Positions 46,731 through 60,085 of a stretch of 64,000 nt of DNA are shown piece by piece. Position 1 is the stretch's first letter; each line of letters begins with the position of its first letter. The stretch is taken from assembly GCA_016748015.1 (NCBI GenBank), contig JAAOMT010000771.1, positions 93,870-157,869 of the forward strand. Reading direction: 5' to 3'. This DNA comes from Geosiphon pyriformis. Lineage: Eukaryota > Glomeromycota > Glomeromycetes > Archaeosporales > Geosiphonaceae. A model generated the notes under the pieces. That model was not told where the DNA came from. It ran no database searches and worked only from the letters and a program-made list of their open reading frames with translations. Both the position numbers and the translations under genes were made by a program.

Positions 46731-47172
46731 TATATACAGCTTTGCTATCATTTCATGTGAAATTATATCGGGAGAAAGACCTTTGAATAATACACATCCT
46801 ATTCATGTACGCTTTGACGTGATTGATGGAAAACGCCCTATAATCAAACAACATACACCTCAATGTATTCGGGAAATGATTGAAAAAAATTGGCAATATG
46901 ATCCGTATTGTCGTGATACAGCAGAACAATTCCAACAAAGTGTTATTGCTGCTCGTGATCATTGTAACTTAAATCAACCTATACGTGAAAAAATACTTCA
47001 ACCTGAAGAGACACAAGATGCTATTCGAGATAGGACAAGATATAGAAGCCTGTTAATTTCAAAACCTAAATTTTCTACAAATGGTAAGTGTTTCATTTAT
47101 TATATTTATTATTTAAAAACTTGAGTCTAAACACCTTTTTTAGAGTTGGATTTGGATTTGGGAATTGATTAA
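46731..47172 (+). CDS. Protein kinase (TKL/tyrosine-kinase-like), C-terminal part of the catalytic domain
   Basis: The frame leaves the gap with IYSFAIISCEIISGERPL, the end of subdomain IX (usually D-x-Y-S-F-G) and subdomain X. It then reads FDVIDGKRPIIKQHTPQCIR and subdomain XI NWQYDPYCRDTAEQF with the conserved Arg. This is the C-lobe of a Ser/Thr kinase of the TKL type much expanded in arbuscular mycorrhizal fungi. An intron of 60 bases (47084-47143, GTAAGT...TTTTAG) joins ...FSTN to ELDLDLGID and a TAA at 47170-47172. Past that stop the frame continues for 35 codons with one further TAA, so the stop could itself be a mutation. ATP-binding and catalytic loops are lost in the N run, so activity cannot be judged. 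Confidence 0.75.
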
Positions 47173-48330
47173 ATTAGCAATGATGGATTAATACGTTTGC
47201 GTCCTAGTTAAACTAACGAAATCAGTAAGCACTTTAATAATGAAACAGATGAAAAATTTGAGGAGGAATTGGTTCTTTATTTATATTTAGCTTTATATAT
47301 AGTATAGACTATCGTATATAGTTTTATTTTTAAAAGAAGTTTTACATTTATTTTCAAATGTGAGGAATATTGACTGTAAAGCGTTTCCTTTTCAAAAATT
47401 TTATGTATAAACATGTTTGATAGAAAATTTGATATTTCGTATAAACTAATAGATTTTGCTTCTGTAAACTTCAATCTATAAAATTTATTTTTCAAATTAT
47501 TTGTAAACTTATAACATTATGCTTTCACTCATAGGGTTGAGAATATTCTCATCATTGATCAAATAAATAAGAATGAATGTGAACTTTATCATATTGTTAT
47601 GGTTGAATCTTTTACTTTTTAGCTTTTTATTATTTACAAAATTATTATACTATCAAGATTGATTTTTATTTGGGGCTTCTATTCGGGGATTAATATTGAA
47701 GCATTCATTTTAAGATACTAATATAAAATTTTTCATTTTATATTAAATAAATAAAGCTTATCAGCCATTGATGAAAGTAAAATCAAGCGTCAAGAAGTAT
47801 ATTGAGTAAATTTAGGCAAGATAGTTAGCATATAATTTAAACGTTAGCTTATTAATTGTGAATCGAAATATATTATTCAGCTTTAATGAAGACAACATAA
47901 ATAATTTATGAAGAATACTCTTATGCTCAAATAAATATTTTTGTTCCATAAAATTGAAAAAATTATTAGTTAATAAGGAAATTTTTGTCATATAATTTCT
48001 TTCTACATTTTCTACAGAATGTTCAAAATTCAACTGGAATTTTTAATTTGTGTCAAAGTATCGGTTCAATAATTAATTATTAGTCTCTTATTTTTTATAA
48101 AAGAAAATACCAAAAATATGAAAGAGAACAATTAAATAAATTATTGATAAAAATTATTGAATTAAAATTATAAGAATATATTAATAAAAATTTATAAAAA
48201 AAATTTTTACAGAAAAAATGTAACGTTATTTATTGTAATAAATTAATTTTAAACTAATAAATTAATTTTAAACTAATAAAATTAAATTATATAACCAAAA
48301 AAATGTTATTTGTAATATAAATATTAAAAT
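47173..48330. other. AT-rich spacer, no gene seen
   Basis: Only low-complexity chance ORFs on the minus strand (e.g. 47812-48033). Confidence 0.5.
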
Positions 48331-48339
48331 TAAAATGAA

Positions 48340-48720
48340 AAATCTTGAAAATTAATATTAACGAGCGCCACCTAATAAAAGTTCTAAATTAGACGCAACT
48401 TACGCGTTATTCTACATGTGACCAGCCACCCGAGCTAATCAAGGCTACACTACACAGACAAGACGAAAGAACAGCACGAACAGACTCACCTTCCTAAAAT
48501 ACAATTCGGAACAAAATGGCTACGTTTCATAAAACCAAAACAAATCAACCGACCCCTATCAAACACTACTCTAAAAAAGCTCCTCCTTAGGCGATAGACT
48601 CAAAGCACCCCTAACTTCAACGACCACAAACCCTTCCGACTGGATCAACCCTCTCCTCCCACATTCAGCACGAAACTCTGAATTGGGCAACCACACGCGA
48701 CTCCTGTGGCTGGTCAAAGC
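48340..48720 (-). mobile_element. Short, 5'-truncated LINE copy, GC-rich
   Basis: On the minus strand 48720-48571 reads SHRSRVWLPNSEFRAECGRRG and further to a TAG, matching the end of ORF2 of the LINE at 1-930 (HQSRIWLIRSKFRADMEKAG). The rest matches the LINE 3' UTR (GTGTAGTGTAGCCT, GGTGGCTGGTCACATGTAG). Only about the last 380 bases of the element are present. It stands out as an island of near-balanced base composition in very AT-rich DNA. No poly(A) and no clear target-site duplication are seen. The CCAGCCAC word at both ends is a by-product of the sequence. Confidence 0.7.
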
Positions 48721-49578
48721 AAATTAACTTTTTGATATTTATTATCACAATTGCAATTTTATTCTTTAATCTTACAATTTTAGTAATTATACATTTTGAA
48801 TTTTTTGATTCTTTAAATGATATTATATTAACTACAATTTTTGGATATGTAAGCTTTGTTTTGAATAATAATATCAACTCTTAATTTTTTGGTCTTGGTA
48901 ATCAAATATTGTTAAAAGTAATAATAATCTGTTTCATATACTTAGATATAGTTTCACTTATTAATTTTGCAATAATAGAAAAGCTTGCCATCCAAAATTA
49001 TCTTGTAAAAAACAAACTACTTATTATTATTATGTCTTGAAATGAAAAACTATAAAGCATGTTTATTATTATTTAGGCTTATAAAAATATGTAATAAGCA
49101 TTAATAGATTATTTCAGATATTTCATAGTTTTGGTTGTTTATTTAAAAAAAAGCTATTTATAAGTGTATATAAAAAAAAAAGAAATAGCGGGGAAGGTGT
49201 GGTAACCAAAAATAACATTTATACATCAACCTTTTTCTACAAGAAGGTTAGTAGCGTGATAAATTTCGCTAATGGTATTACCGCCATCACTTTTCACCAG
49301 ATTGTAAAACTGACATAAAATTAAAAAAATTAATAGCAAAAAAAACTGTTGCAATTTCAAAATTCAAATTTTATACCAGAAAATTTTTAGAAAATAGGAG
49401 TGTGTGACTTTGAATTGAAAAACCTTCAATGCATGTACTGGTTAAAATTGACAAAAAAAATTAATAAAATCGTTCAAGACACTAAAACTTTTTTTTAAGA
49501 GCTATATACTAAAACGGTTGCTTACAGTTCCGTGGCAAAAAAAAACAGTGCTTCAAAAGGTTTTTATTGGGCTAGTAA
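48721..49578. other. AT-rich spacer, no gene seen
   Basis: A GC-richer patch at 49190-49310 has a small hairpin (AACCTT/AAGGTT around 49229-49250) but nothing I can assign. Confidence 0.4.
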
Positions 49579-49701
49579 AAAGAATGGAAAAACTTTGCAG
49601 AGGAGGTGGCACTTGCTAATATTCGTAGCATGTTTGCCTGTATTCAAGCTCGTTTAAATGCAGGAGGCGATACTACATATCAATTTTTATATATATTATA
49701 G
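49579..49701 (+). pseudogene. Coding-like fragment, family not recognised
   Basis: After a TAA at 49576-49578 a frame reads KEWKNFAEEVALANIRSM and then FACIQARLNAGGDTTYQF to a TAG at 49699-49701. Base composition and residue mix are clearly those of protein-coding DNA. Another frame just upstream (VAYSSVAKKNSASKGFYW) may be the preceding part after a frameshift. I cannot name the family. Confidence 0.35.
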
Positions 49702-52700
49702 CATTGATATTAAGGTATTTTGAATAAAAAAATCTTTTGGGGCTGTGTCTAAAAAATTGTACTATATTTTAAATAACTAGGCTTGAAAGGAAATTATTTA
49801 ATATTGGTACCACACATTATTTAATTAATGAAATAATTTCAATTTTGTCGTAGTTCGACGTCACGCCTCTTTTGACCAATTTCAAACCAAACTTTCGGAC
49901 TAAATAAATTAAGTATAAATTCAAATTAAGAATTTAACAATCCCAAAAATACCAATAAAAATGCCAGAAATTTTAGCAATAACTTAAAAAAATTGTAAAA
50001 ATATTAAAAAATTTGTATTCTAAAAATTTATATATATATAGCAGAAGTATCTAAAGCAAAAAAAACAAACAAATTAAATTAAAAACAAGTTTAGTTCTAT
50101 TTTTATAAAATAATTTCTATGATTAGCAATTTAATATTTAAATTTACAATTATTTAATAAATTCATTATTTATTTTATTTAAAACTTTATTTTATAAATT
50201 TAAACTTATATTATTGGAATTTAATTACTTTTCTATTAATGCCAATAGTATTAATACAATATTATTAATCATACTAAAATAATATGACTATTAACAAAAT
50301 ATTAATTTTTTATTTTCTTTTTTTGTTTTGTTTTGTGTTTATTAATTAATTAAAAAAAAGTACTAAGATTATAATAACAAAAATTATTTGATAAAAAATA
50401 CCAAAAAAATTATGATACTGTTAAAAAACTAGAATTGTTTATCAAAAAAATAAAAAGCACCAAAATATATAAATTAATAATAATAATTAAAAAATATGTT
50501 ATTGTAAAATTAGATATATTAAATATTACTATTAATATTTTGTATATTAAGAAAAATTTTAAGCTAATTTATTTTTTTTGTGAATTTTAAATAAATAATT
50601 TTACAATTATGTAATAAAAATTTTATTTAAATTTAGTTTTCTATATACATATATTAAATAAGTAATATATATATTTTATTTTTTTATTAATATTTGTTTT
50701 ATAAAACAATAAAAACTATATTTTTTTACATTTTGACTTTTATAGTTAAAATAATTATTGTTTTTTTATTATAATTTAAAGTTTTTTTTTTGAAAAATAA
50801 TCTATTAATAATCTATTATAATCAGTTTTTTTTTAAAAATCACAAATCTAATAATATAAAAAAATTTATTATCAAATTAGTTAACATATTTTAATCAATA
50901 TAAATTCAATTATATTTTTTTAATTTTGAATTAACTTAAATTGAACTTTTTTATATTGTTAAATAGCAAAACAGACCTAATTTAAATTTGAACAAAAAAT
51001 TTCAGCCTTTTAAATAAAATAAAAACAAAAATAAAATAATTCAAATAAAAAACAAAACTAAATCAAGAATAATTTATTTATAATAAAATATTTTTTTATT
51101 AAATTTTACTAATATAATTATACTAAATTTTAAAATAAGTGTGGTCTATGTTTTTTTATACATGACTGATTATAAAATATAACATATTATTATTTAAGTT
51201 ATAAGCTAAAATCATAAAAAAACTAATTTTAAATAAAGTTTGCACTTATATTTATAAACTTAAATTTTGTTCAATATATTTTTGATTATTAATTTCAGTA
51301 CTATTAAAACTGACTAATTAATCAGTTTAAAAATATAAATTAAACACAAAAGATAATCAATTGTTAATGTTAAACATTTTCAATCTATCAAATTTATTTA
51401 ATATTAGATTGCTTTTTTGTAATATTGCAAATTTGATTTAAAGTTGTATTTCTCTCAATATATCAATTCTTGTCATTCAAAATTAATTCTTTTTTTGATA
51501 CAAATAAAAACATGAAAATTTATCTGATATTTTATAAATCTATCTGATCATTAAAGTTTCTAAATATTTTTTGCCTAAATTTGAAAATGTGCAGATTGAA
51601 TTTTTATGCCAAGTTTACGTTTAAAATTTTGAATATTCGATTATGCCTACTTTTTTTATGGTTAGCTGGACAAAAAATAAGAATGTAATTAATTATAACT
51701 GAAAGTTTAGATCTTTACATTATATTGTTCCTAAACAAAAGAACCAATAAAGTACTTTTAATTTGTCAATATTTTTACTGTGATTACACTTTATTGAAAA
51801 ATTTATATTATCAAAATGATATATAACCTTCCGAATAATAAGATGCATATGTATTGTAAATAGCCATGTTTTCTTGCTTTTAACATTAAAACTATTGACT
51901 CAAAATGGTTGTTCTTTATTAAGCAACCCAAAATTTTTTATTTTTAAATCTTTTATTTCTGATTCCCAATTTTTGCTGCTTTTCCGCTTTCCCATTTGAA
52001 TTAATTATACTGAATTCCACTAGAATTAAGTTGTTTAATATCTCGTGCATTTCACCTGCGATGTACTTGATTTTAAGAAGTAGTTATTTCGAATTTATTT
52101 TAGGCCTTCAATTTCCAGAATTTGCAAAAACTCTGTTTTTAATTAAACTTTTTGTTGGATTTTATGTGTAAATGATTCAAATTTTTATTTAGAACAGAAT
52201 ATTTTGCTTCAAAGGTCCCTTTTTTTTTATTTTTCAAGCTCTTTAAAAGATTTGTTTGTCAATTTTTTAATCGATTAAGTGTTTTTTGATCGATTGATTT
52301 TAAAGGCTAATGTCTTGATTTTCAATTGCTAGTTTTCTAATGAATCTTAAATTAATAAAATGGTTTTTAATTTTTATTTAGCCGGTAAAATGTAATTTTA
52401 TTAATAACGCTCAAAACTAAGTTGAAATGGTGAATAAATATATTTTAGAAATATACAAAAAGTGTTTAGTCTATTATAAATGTTAAAAAGTTTTCATGTA
52501 TTAAGTTTTATTTCTAGAATGTAAAGGCATTAAGCTAATTTTTTTTATCCATCAGAACTGATAATTGATAAAATAATTGTTAAAAATATAGCATAATTCT
52601 TATTAATTAAATATTTATTAAAGGTGTTTTTAGATCCAACTTTTATAACAACTCTTATAAAAAAATTATAGCTGATTATTATTTTTATATTAAAAATAAC

Positions 52701-53997
52701 AATGAAATCTTTTAAATATTCTTATATTTTTATCATTTCATAATTTATTATACTTTATTGTATTTTTTGTTGCGTAAAATAATTAGTTATATCATTACAT
52801 TAATTATATAATTAAGTAGTTATTTAAGTAATATAAAATAGAAGATTGAATTTTTTGTAAAATAATTCAATAATAACAAATTGATTTTAAAATATTCGGC
52901 TAAAAAAATTATACATAATTTAATTAATATTTTATTTTTTTATTCTTATAGTTCTTTAGTTTTTACAAATAAAATTATTCACATACGTGTTTTTTATGAT
53001 ATAGAATAATAGAATAAATATAATTTTTTATTTAAAAATTCTATAAGGTTTTTAAGTATTAATTTTACAAAAATTATTATTAATTTATTAAACTGTTTTT
53101 TACTATCTTTCATTTGGCAATTTTTTGTTTAATAATCTTTAGTTTTGATATATTAACTTCATTATTAATAACTTAGAATAAATTTTATTTTTTAACATAG
53201 AAGCGAATTCCAATAAAAACAAAAATTAAAAGTGTTAAAAGTTATATTATATTATAATCGAGAATAAAAAAAGTCTTAGTCGTCATAAAAATCTCGGTTA
53301 TAAATTTTTTGATAGTTCCAAGCGTTTTAGGAAAAAAAATTAAATAATTTAGCAAGAATTGTGGAGCTTTTGGATTTTGTGTTCTATAAGATTCATTGAA
53401 TTTTTTATCTCCATGAAATAATAAAAGAATCAATGAAAACAATTATAATAGAATCAATCAATTTTATTCAAAAAAATTGCTTATTGCGAATACAAATATT
53501 TCAATACTCTAAAAAAAGATAAAACTTTGTATGATTCAAATGTTTATAATTAAAATTTGAGGAATAAAAGTAAAAATTTTATCATTAACTTTTTATTATA
53601 GATAAAAAATTTGTTAGCAAAATATTTTCTCTTTTAATTAAAAAAATACTTTAACATTAAACAATCTAAAATATTTGGAAAGATGATGTAAGCATGGGAA
53701 AATGACCAAAATTCACCAATTTTTGAATAACTTATTTTAAATGAAAAGATATTCAAATTAATTTCAAAAATGGTTTGATGGTTTGAGAATAAAATAGAAT
53801 AAAGAAAAAGTTTCAGTCAAGAATAATCTGAATTTAAATCAACAGCTTAGAAATTTCATGCTTTTCAAATAGAGGCTCTGATAATGAGAATTAATTGATC
53901 AGTCGATAAAGTGCAGATTAACATGTGACTTAAGTATACAGCAATGTGTTAATAGCATAGGGAAAAAGACCGCACACAGACTTCTCATATTTTACCA
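49702..53997. other. AT-rich desert, no gene seen
   Basis: Low-complexity A/T sequence from 49.9 to 51.5 kb and 52.5 to 53.6 kb. The middle part (51.5-52.4 kb) is slightly less AT-rich but holds no readable frame. Confidence 0.5.
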
Positions 53998-55502
53998 ATG
54001 TCACCCCAACAACACTTTCACGCTTTATCCAATGATTTTGGGAATTTATTTAACAGTCAGAAGTTCTCTGATATTAGAATTACAGTTGGCGAAGCGCCAA
54101 ATATTACAACTTTTCGTGCTCATTCCCAAATTTTAGCAGCAAGATTACCATATTTTACTGTTGCATTCTCTAACAAATGGGTTAAAAGGGAAAATAATAC
54201 CATTATTTTTGCTAAACCTAATATTTCAACTGATATTTTTGAAAAAATTATCAGGTAAGGATTTTCTTTTACTTCAAAGTTTTTTAAAAAACATCAAATT
54301 CACATGTCTTATTTTCCTGCAGATACATTTATAATGGCGAGATCTCTCTTGATGAACATGGAGTACCTATTATTTTAGAATTGCTTGTTGTCGCTAACGA
54401 ACTCATTCTAGAGAATCTTATTGATCACCTTGAAGACTATTTGATTGAATACCATGCAAAAGATCTAGAAGAAAATTTTGCCATATTGCACAAAATTTCA
54501 TATATGCATGATTCTTTCAAAAAGTTACAAAACTTCCGCACCGAAATAGCTGCTATGAATCCAGCTATAGTTTTCAACTCGCAAGATTTCACCTCCCTTA
54601 GTGAAAATGCTCTTTCCTCAATTTTAAACCGGGATGACGTAAATATAGAAGAATCTAAGATCTGGGAAAAGATTGTGGAATGGGGAGTTGCTAAATTGGA
54701 TAATAATATTCAGATCAAAAAAGTTCTTAGCTGGACAAATGAAAACTTTAACGCCTTTAAGGAATCTTTTGAAATGCTTCTACCTTTAATCCACTTTTTT
54801 AACATATCTTCAGTTGACTTTTATCACAAAGTAAAACCATTTGCAAGAATCTTACCTGGAACTTTATATGAAGATTTTTTACATCATTATCTTGTACTGG
54901 GTAGTCATCAAAAGTCTGTAGATGGTCAGCCATTACATTGCTCTCGATTAAATATTGATTCAAAGCTTCTTCGATCGTATAATATAAGACAGCTTGATCA
55001 TTGGATTCAAGGCAAAGATAAAAATACTCCTTTTGAAGATCGACTTGGAAATGATTTTCAATTGTTACTGCGAAGCAGTTAAGACGAATTCACTCCAGCC
55101 GATTTTCATTGATTATGCGATAATAAAGGAGCAATAGTCAGCGTAATCAAAGTGAAAGGAACTGGTCAGCTAATTGGTGACTATAACCCACAATCGTGGC
55201 ATTCTAGGGATGAATTTTCAGAGGGAAAAGGAAGCTTTATTTTTTCCCTTGGAGATGGTAAAGCTGAATATGTTCAACTTAGCAAATTTATTGGAGGATA
55301 TGGACCTTTATGTGGGCCACATACTGGACCCCACTTTGCAGGTGGCAGTATTTTCTTGTTTAGCAATGATTTTCAAAATAGCCCATTGTGCTATTGTGGA
55401 AAGACAAAATATTATGAGTATGCTATAATGCCTGGATCAGAAAATCTACCAGTGAATTTCTCTTTCGAGGAGTATGAAGTTTTCCAAATTATAAAAAGAT
55501 AA
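53998..55502 (+). pseudogene. BTB-BACK-TLDc domain protein, two stops in the TLDc domain
   Basis: ATG at 53998; exon 1 ends at 54254, intron 54255-54322 (GTAAGG...CTGCAG), exon 2 to a TAA at 55500-55502. BTB domain: residues about 20-115 (FSDIRITVGE, TFRAHSQILAARLPYF, then across the splice RYIYNGEISLD). BACK domain to about residue 230. TLDc begins about residue 295 (FQLLLRSS, ADFH-stop-LCDNKGA, IGDYNPQSW, GSFIFSLGDG) and ends SFEEYEVFQI. In-frame TAA at 55080-55082 and TGA at 55110-55112 lie in the TLDc start; the rest is fully open. BTB-BACK proteins are usually Cul3 adaptors and TLDc is linked with oxidation resistance and V-ATPase regulation. If translated only to the first stop it would be a BTB-BACK protein of about 340 residues. 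Confidence 0.85.
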
Positions 55503-58340
55503 ATTTGTTTTATTTGATTTGATTCTACATATTCTGAAGACTGTAATATCTAAAAAAAATTTACTGGCAGAGTATTCTATAGCTTACTATATGAACTTCA
55601 CAATAAAATTCAAATAATATCATTTGATCATTTTAAACATGAAAAATACTTTAGAACTTAAAATTGGTTTTAAATAAAGTTATCTCTGAATTCTAAAGTT
55701 TTATCGCAGGCTAAAATCACAAAGATAAAACGCTTTTTATCTGAGTAGCATTAAAAGATAACTTTTAAATGCATAATTTTGTTTTCCCGCCAATTAAAAA
55801 TGTTCGTGTTTAGTTTTTTATTGGACAATGAAATAAAAAAATGTACTTTGGCATATATTCAATATGGAAACTTTGAGAGCATGAAGGTTTTTAATTAAAT
55901 ATAACCTCGGCTTGGAGACAACTTTTTAATAAAAATATTGTCTAAACAATATTTTTTAAATTGGGTTTATTTTTTAATAAGCTCAAAATAATTAATTTTG
56001 CTTCCCTCTTATTTTATTTATAAATTCAATCAAAATCCAATATTCAAAATTATCAGTTTGCTTTTGAAACAAAAAATTTCTTAATACAAATTTAACAAAT
56101 AAAAGTTCTTAACACATGGAGATTATTCAAAATATTTTTAATTAAAAGAATCAAGTTCATTATCTATTAAAATATTATAGAAAATCTTTTTTGATGATTA
56201 AAAAAAATATTTTTATGCTCTTTTTATATATAATATATTCTGAAGTATGAAAAAAATTCAATTGAACCAAAAAGCTGAATATTGCGTGGTAATTGTATTA
56301 CTAAGCTTTTTTATGATAATTTAATATTTAATCAGTAATTAATTACAATATTAATTTTAATAATAAATAATTATGTTTTAAACATAATTTTTTTAAGCTT
56401 GAAAAAAGAGTTTTTCAAGTAAATAGAATTCAACAAATTTAAAGTTCAATTCTTCCAATTCTTTATTTTTCAATTAATTTTTTTGTTAATAATCGAATTA
56501 TAAGCATTCTTTTTGATAACAGTGCTGATTTATTTGTATTTAACACAAAATCTCATATTTAATTTTTAAAAATTATAACTTGTAGATGGAATTCTGTATG
56601 CCTACTGTTAAATTGATAAGGCGTTTTTGGTATAAATACAACGTTGGAGGAAATCAATTTTTTAAATTATCATTATTTGGCAAAAAATATTTGCATAGAA
56701 AGTTTTTGAATAATAGAGAAGTAATTGTTTTTTAAAGGAAATAACTTATTTTGAAAAATATCGCTATAAATTATCTCTATCTAATGTTGAATTCTTGAAA
56801 ATATTAGAAATTTACAATTAAATGTTTTTGGGATATCTGTTTATATAAGTAATAGCAAATTCAGAGAAATATAGGCTTTTGGTACATTCTAAAAATTTAA
56901 TTGTAACTTTCCAAAGTACTTTCAAAATCTGATGTTTTTTATTTGAAGATTGAGAACTGTATTTACCAAAACAATCAAACGGTCAATAAAACTAAATTAT
57001 TAGGTTTTATATTTACTAATGTCTAACTATTTATGTTTTTAAACCAATTATAGACCCAAAAATAGATAAATAACTTATACAATTGTAAAATGACTTAATA
57101 GTTTTATCTCAAAGCATTATTTTAATGTCTTCAATACGTTTAACATTTAAAAGTCTTTTTTTAACATTAATTTTTTTACTGGCTAGTAAAAATTTAGAAG
57201 TCATTTGGATAATTGCTTTTAAAGATATTTCTAAATTGATTTTTAAATCAATACTTGTTAATAATTATAATGATAAAACAAAGAAGTTGCTGTTCTGAAA
57301 ATTGAAATCTTACAACAATTTTATGTGGCTTTTTTGATTCGATTTTTAATCTAGTATTAATAAATTATTTGAACTGAATGTCCGAGTAGTTTTGTTCAAA
57401 TAATAAATATAATTAACAATTCTTTTTTTATTTAATTTTGTTTTGGTTTTTTATAAGTAATAATATGTAGATAGCATAACATTCCGAATCCTATATTGGT
57501 TATTATAAAAAATAATTCATTTCTGGCAAAGTTTGTTTTAATCGATCTTGTTGTTTTTTTAAGAGTTAATATAACTTGCATTTTATAAAACATTATATTT
57601 ATCTAAATAAAACAGATAAAAATTTGAGCAAAGAATGATTTTTTATTGATTTTAAAAATATCATTATTAACTATTATAAATAGTATTATTTTTATATCTT
57701 TTTTAAACAAGATTTTTAAGTATAAAAGTTATGAACTATAAAGCAATTTCTTTACAATAAAATTTATATATAAATATATATTGGAATATTAAATAATCAT
57801 TATAATTATATGAAAAATTTTAAACTAATAAATTTTGCCTCTGCAAACTTTATGCATATTTTATAAAATTTTGAGTTTATTAATTTATGTCATGATAAAA
57901 AATTTTTAAAAAATAAAATAAGTATTTAAAATTTCAAAAAAACAAATATTTTTAATTATACTTAATAAATTATGAAGGGCTGAATATATATTTATTGAGT
58001 TTAAATATATTATCTATGAAGAAACATTTTTATTATTAGCTATTATACTTAGAGCAAAATACCAAAACACTAAATATAATTTTCAATTTTTTTATCATAA
58101 ATTTAAAATGCATAATTTAGTTGCAACTACAAATATTTTATTACTGTTTTTACAATAATTATTTTGAAAATGATATTTTTAAGATGCTTCTAATTTACAA
58201 AGTAAAATTATTAATGATTATAATTTTTAGTCAAAGCCATTTTTAATAAACTCAAATATTAATTGAGAAATTAAGACAATATGTAATGTAAAAAGCAACA
58301 CAAACTTGACTTGTTTAGAAAATTGTTTGAAATTTTCATA
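55503..58340. other. AT-rich spacer, no gene seen
   Basis: No reading frame or repeat that I can support. Confidence 0.5.
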
Positions 58341-58539
58341 TATTGGGGATATAAAACCCGTATCAAAAGACCACTTCTTTCTGGTAGGTGCGAAAAGATA
58401 CGTATTTTGATTAGCCACGTTAAATAGGAAAGAGAACTTGGGTCTAAATTATTTGATAATTTGTGCCATAAGCACACCCGAAATCTCTCTCAATGGAGAG
58501 GAGACAGATATAAATGGATGCAGAAAGAAAAAACCATAG
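58341..58539 (+). pseudogene. Putative exon with splice donor, family not recognised
   Basis: A frame from 58341 (YWGYKTRIKRPLLSGRCEKI) passes a TAG at 58425-58427 and continues (ERELGSKLFDN, then SQWRGDRYKWMQKEKTI) to a strong donor, G|GTAAGT, at 58539/58540. The residue mix is protein-like and the sequence is richer in G+C than its surroundings. No matching downstream exon was found. A gene relic is likely; the function is unknown. Confidence 0.3.
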
Positions 58540-60085
58540 GTAAGTAATTATCACAAAATAACACACTTATTTTCGGTTGAGAATAGATATTTTTTTGCAA
58601 ATGCTAATAATCTTGTTTTTCCAATAAATTAATATATGACAAAAAAGTAATTTTAAATTAAAATTCTGATAGCAAAGCAAAAACAAAAAATTGTTAGTTT
58701 ATTAAAAATATAAACTTATTAAAAAAAAATTTGTTCCGTTTTTGTACATCAAAAGCTAACAACAGCTATTATAGGTTCTTTAGGAAACATAAAAATTGAT
58801 TTATGTTTTTTTTGATTGATCACTCGTTTAACCAAGTAAAATTTTTTCTCGATAGTTCGACTATTTGAAATAATTCATTTCTGTTTTTCAAAAACGGAAA
58901 CTTTCATCTTTTTGCTTATTTTTTACCTTTTGATATTAGTTCAGTCAGTTTTTGACTATAGATTAAATTTTTCATGCTATACAGAAAAAAATGCTATGCA
59001 TCTATTTTTTAAATATTCAAAGAAAATACGCGTTGCTTTCAAGTATTTAGAAGAGCATTTAATGATGCTTTTTCTCTCAAATTTTTGCTTTTATTTTGAC
59101 TGATTCCGAGACCTTTGGCAATTTGATGTAAATATTATCAAGCTTTCTTTTAAGATTGATAAAAACATGAGAAATACTCAATGCTTTATTCTTTGGAGTT
59201 ACCAAAAAACTTCCAATTAGAACGGTTTTGTGTTGAGAATATTTATTTAATTCTCTAAATTACAGAGTTTTAGCCTATTTTTTTAATGTCATTATTTAAT
59301 TACCGGTTTCTTTATGCCCTTTAAATTTTGAGATTTCTAAAATGACTATATAGATTATCAGAATTTCAAATGCTTAAATTTCATTATGATTTTTCCATAT
59401 CCCACATGCCAATTTAATTTCAATCGAAATAACAATATCATTTAAAAAAAGTTCATTCATTTGGAAGAGAATTACCTTTACTCGTAAGAAAATGTCAAAA
59501 TAGAATTTTAATGGCAATATATTTCATTAAAAAATACTGTTTTAACATGTAAGAACAATGCTTAATATATTTTATATAAATAATAATAATAATAATAGTA
59601 ATAAATTTACAGTTTTATTTATTTTATTATTTATTTGCCCTAATATTTTTTAAAATAATTTGCTAAATTAATTATTTATTCAGTTATTGACTTAACTGTT
59701 AATCACTTGTTAAATTAGTTTATTATAAATAAAAATTTTTTAAGTTCTAAAAAGTATTAAACAAGTCTTTCTTAAATACTTTCAGTTTAAGATCAAAAAA
59801 ATTTGGTTTTTGTTAAAATTAGTTTAAAAAATAAATGTATTTTTTTTAATTTTAATAAAATTGTTTATTATTACTTTTAAATAAGAGTGTGTTTGTTAAT
59901 TTAAATAACTTTGAAAAACTAATTCAAATATATTTTTTAAAGAAATTATTTTTAATTATATTTATATTGAATTTAATTTTGTGTTTTTTGCTGGGTCAAG
60001 TGAAATTTGATTACTAACAGGAATTTATTAAAGTTAAATATATTTGCAAATGGATTTTCTCAAAATGGGGAATTAAGCTCTAGCC
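58540..60085. other. AT-rich spacer with a weak R1-like stretch
   Basis: At about 59680-59740 degenerate 12-bp units (TTATTGACTTAACTGTTAATC) precede TTATAAATAAAA, as in R1, but the remainder of R1 does not align convincingly. No gene seen. Confidence 0.35.

Noticed and set aside
46272-46751. ORF spanning the N run
   Set aside because: It exists only because N codons are not stops.
48419-48716. TGACCAGCCAC...GTGGCTGGTCA as terminal inverted repeats of a MITE
   Set aside because: The interval is explained as the coding end and 3' UTR of a LINE; the two words are part of that sequence.
49229-49250. AACCTT...AAGGTT hairpin, considered as a Helitron 3' end
   Set aside because: Stem of only six pairs, no CTRR end at the right distance and no Helitron protein nearby.
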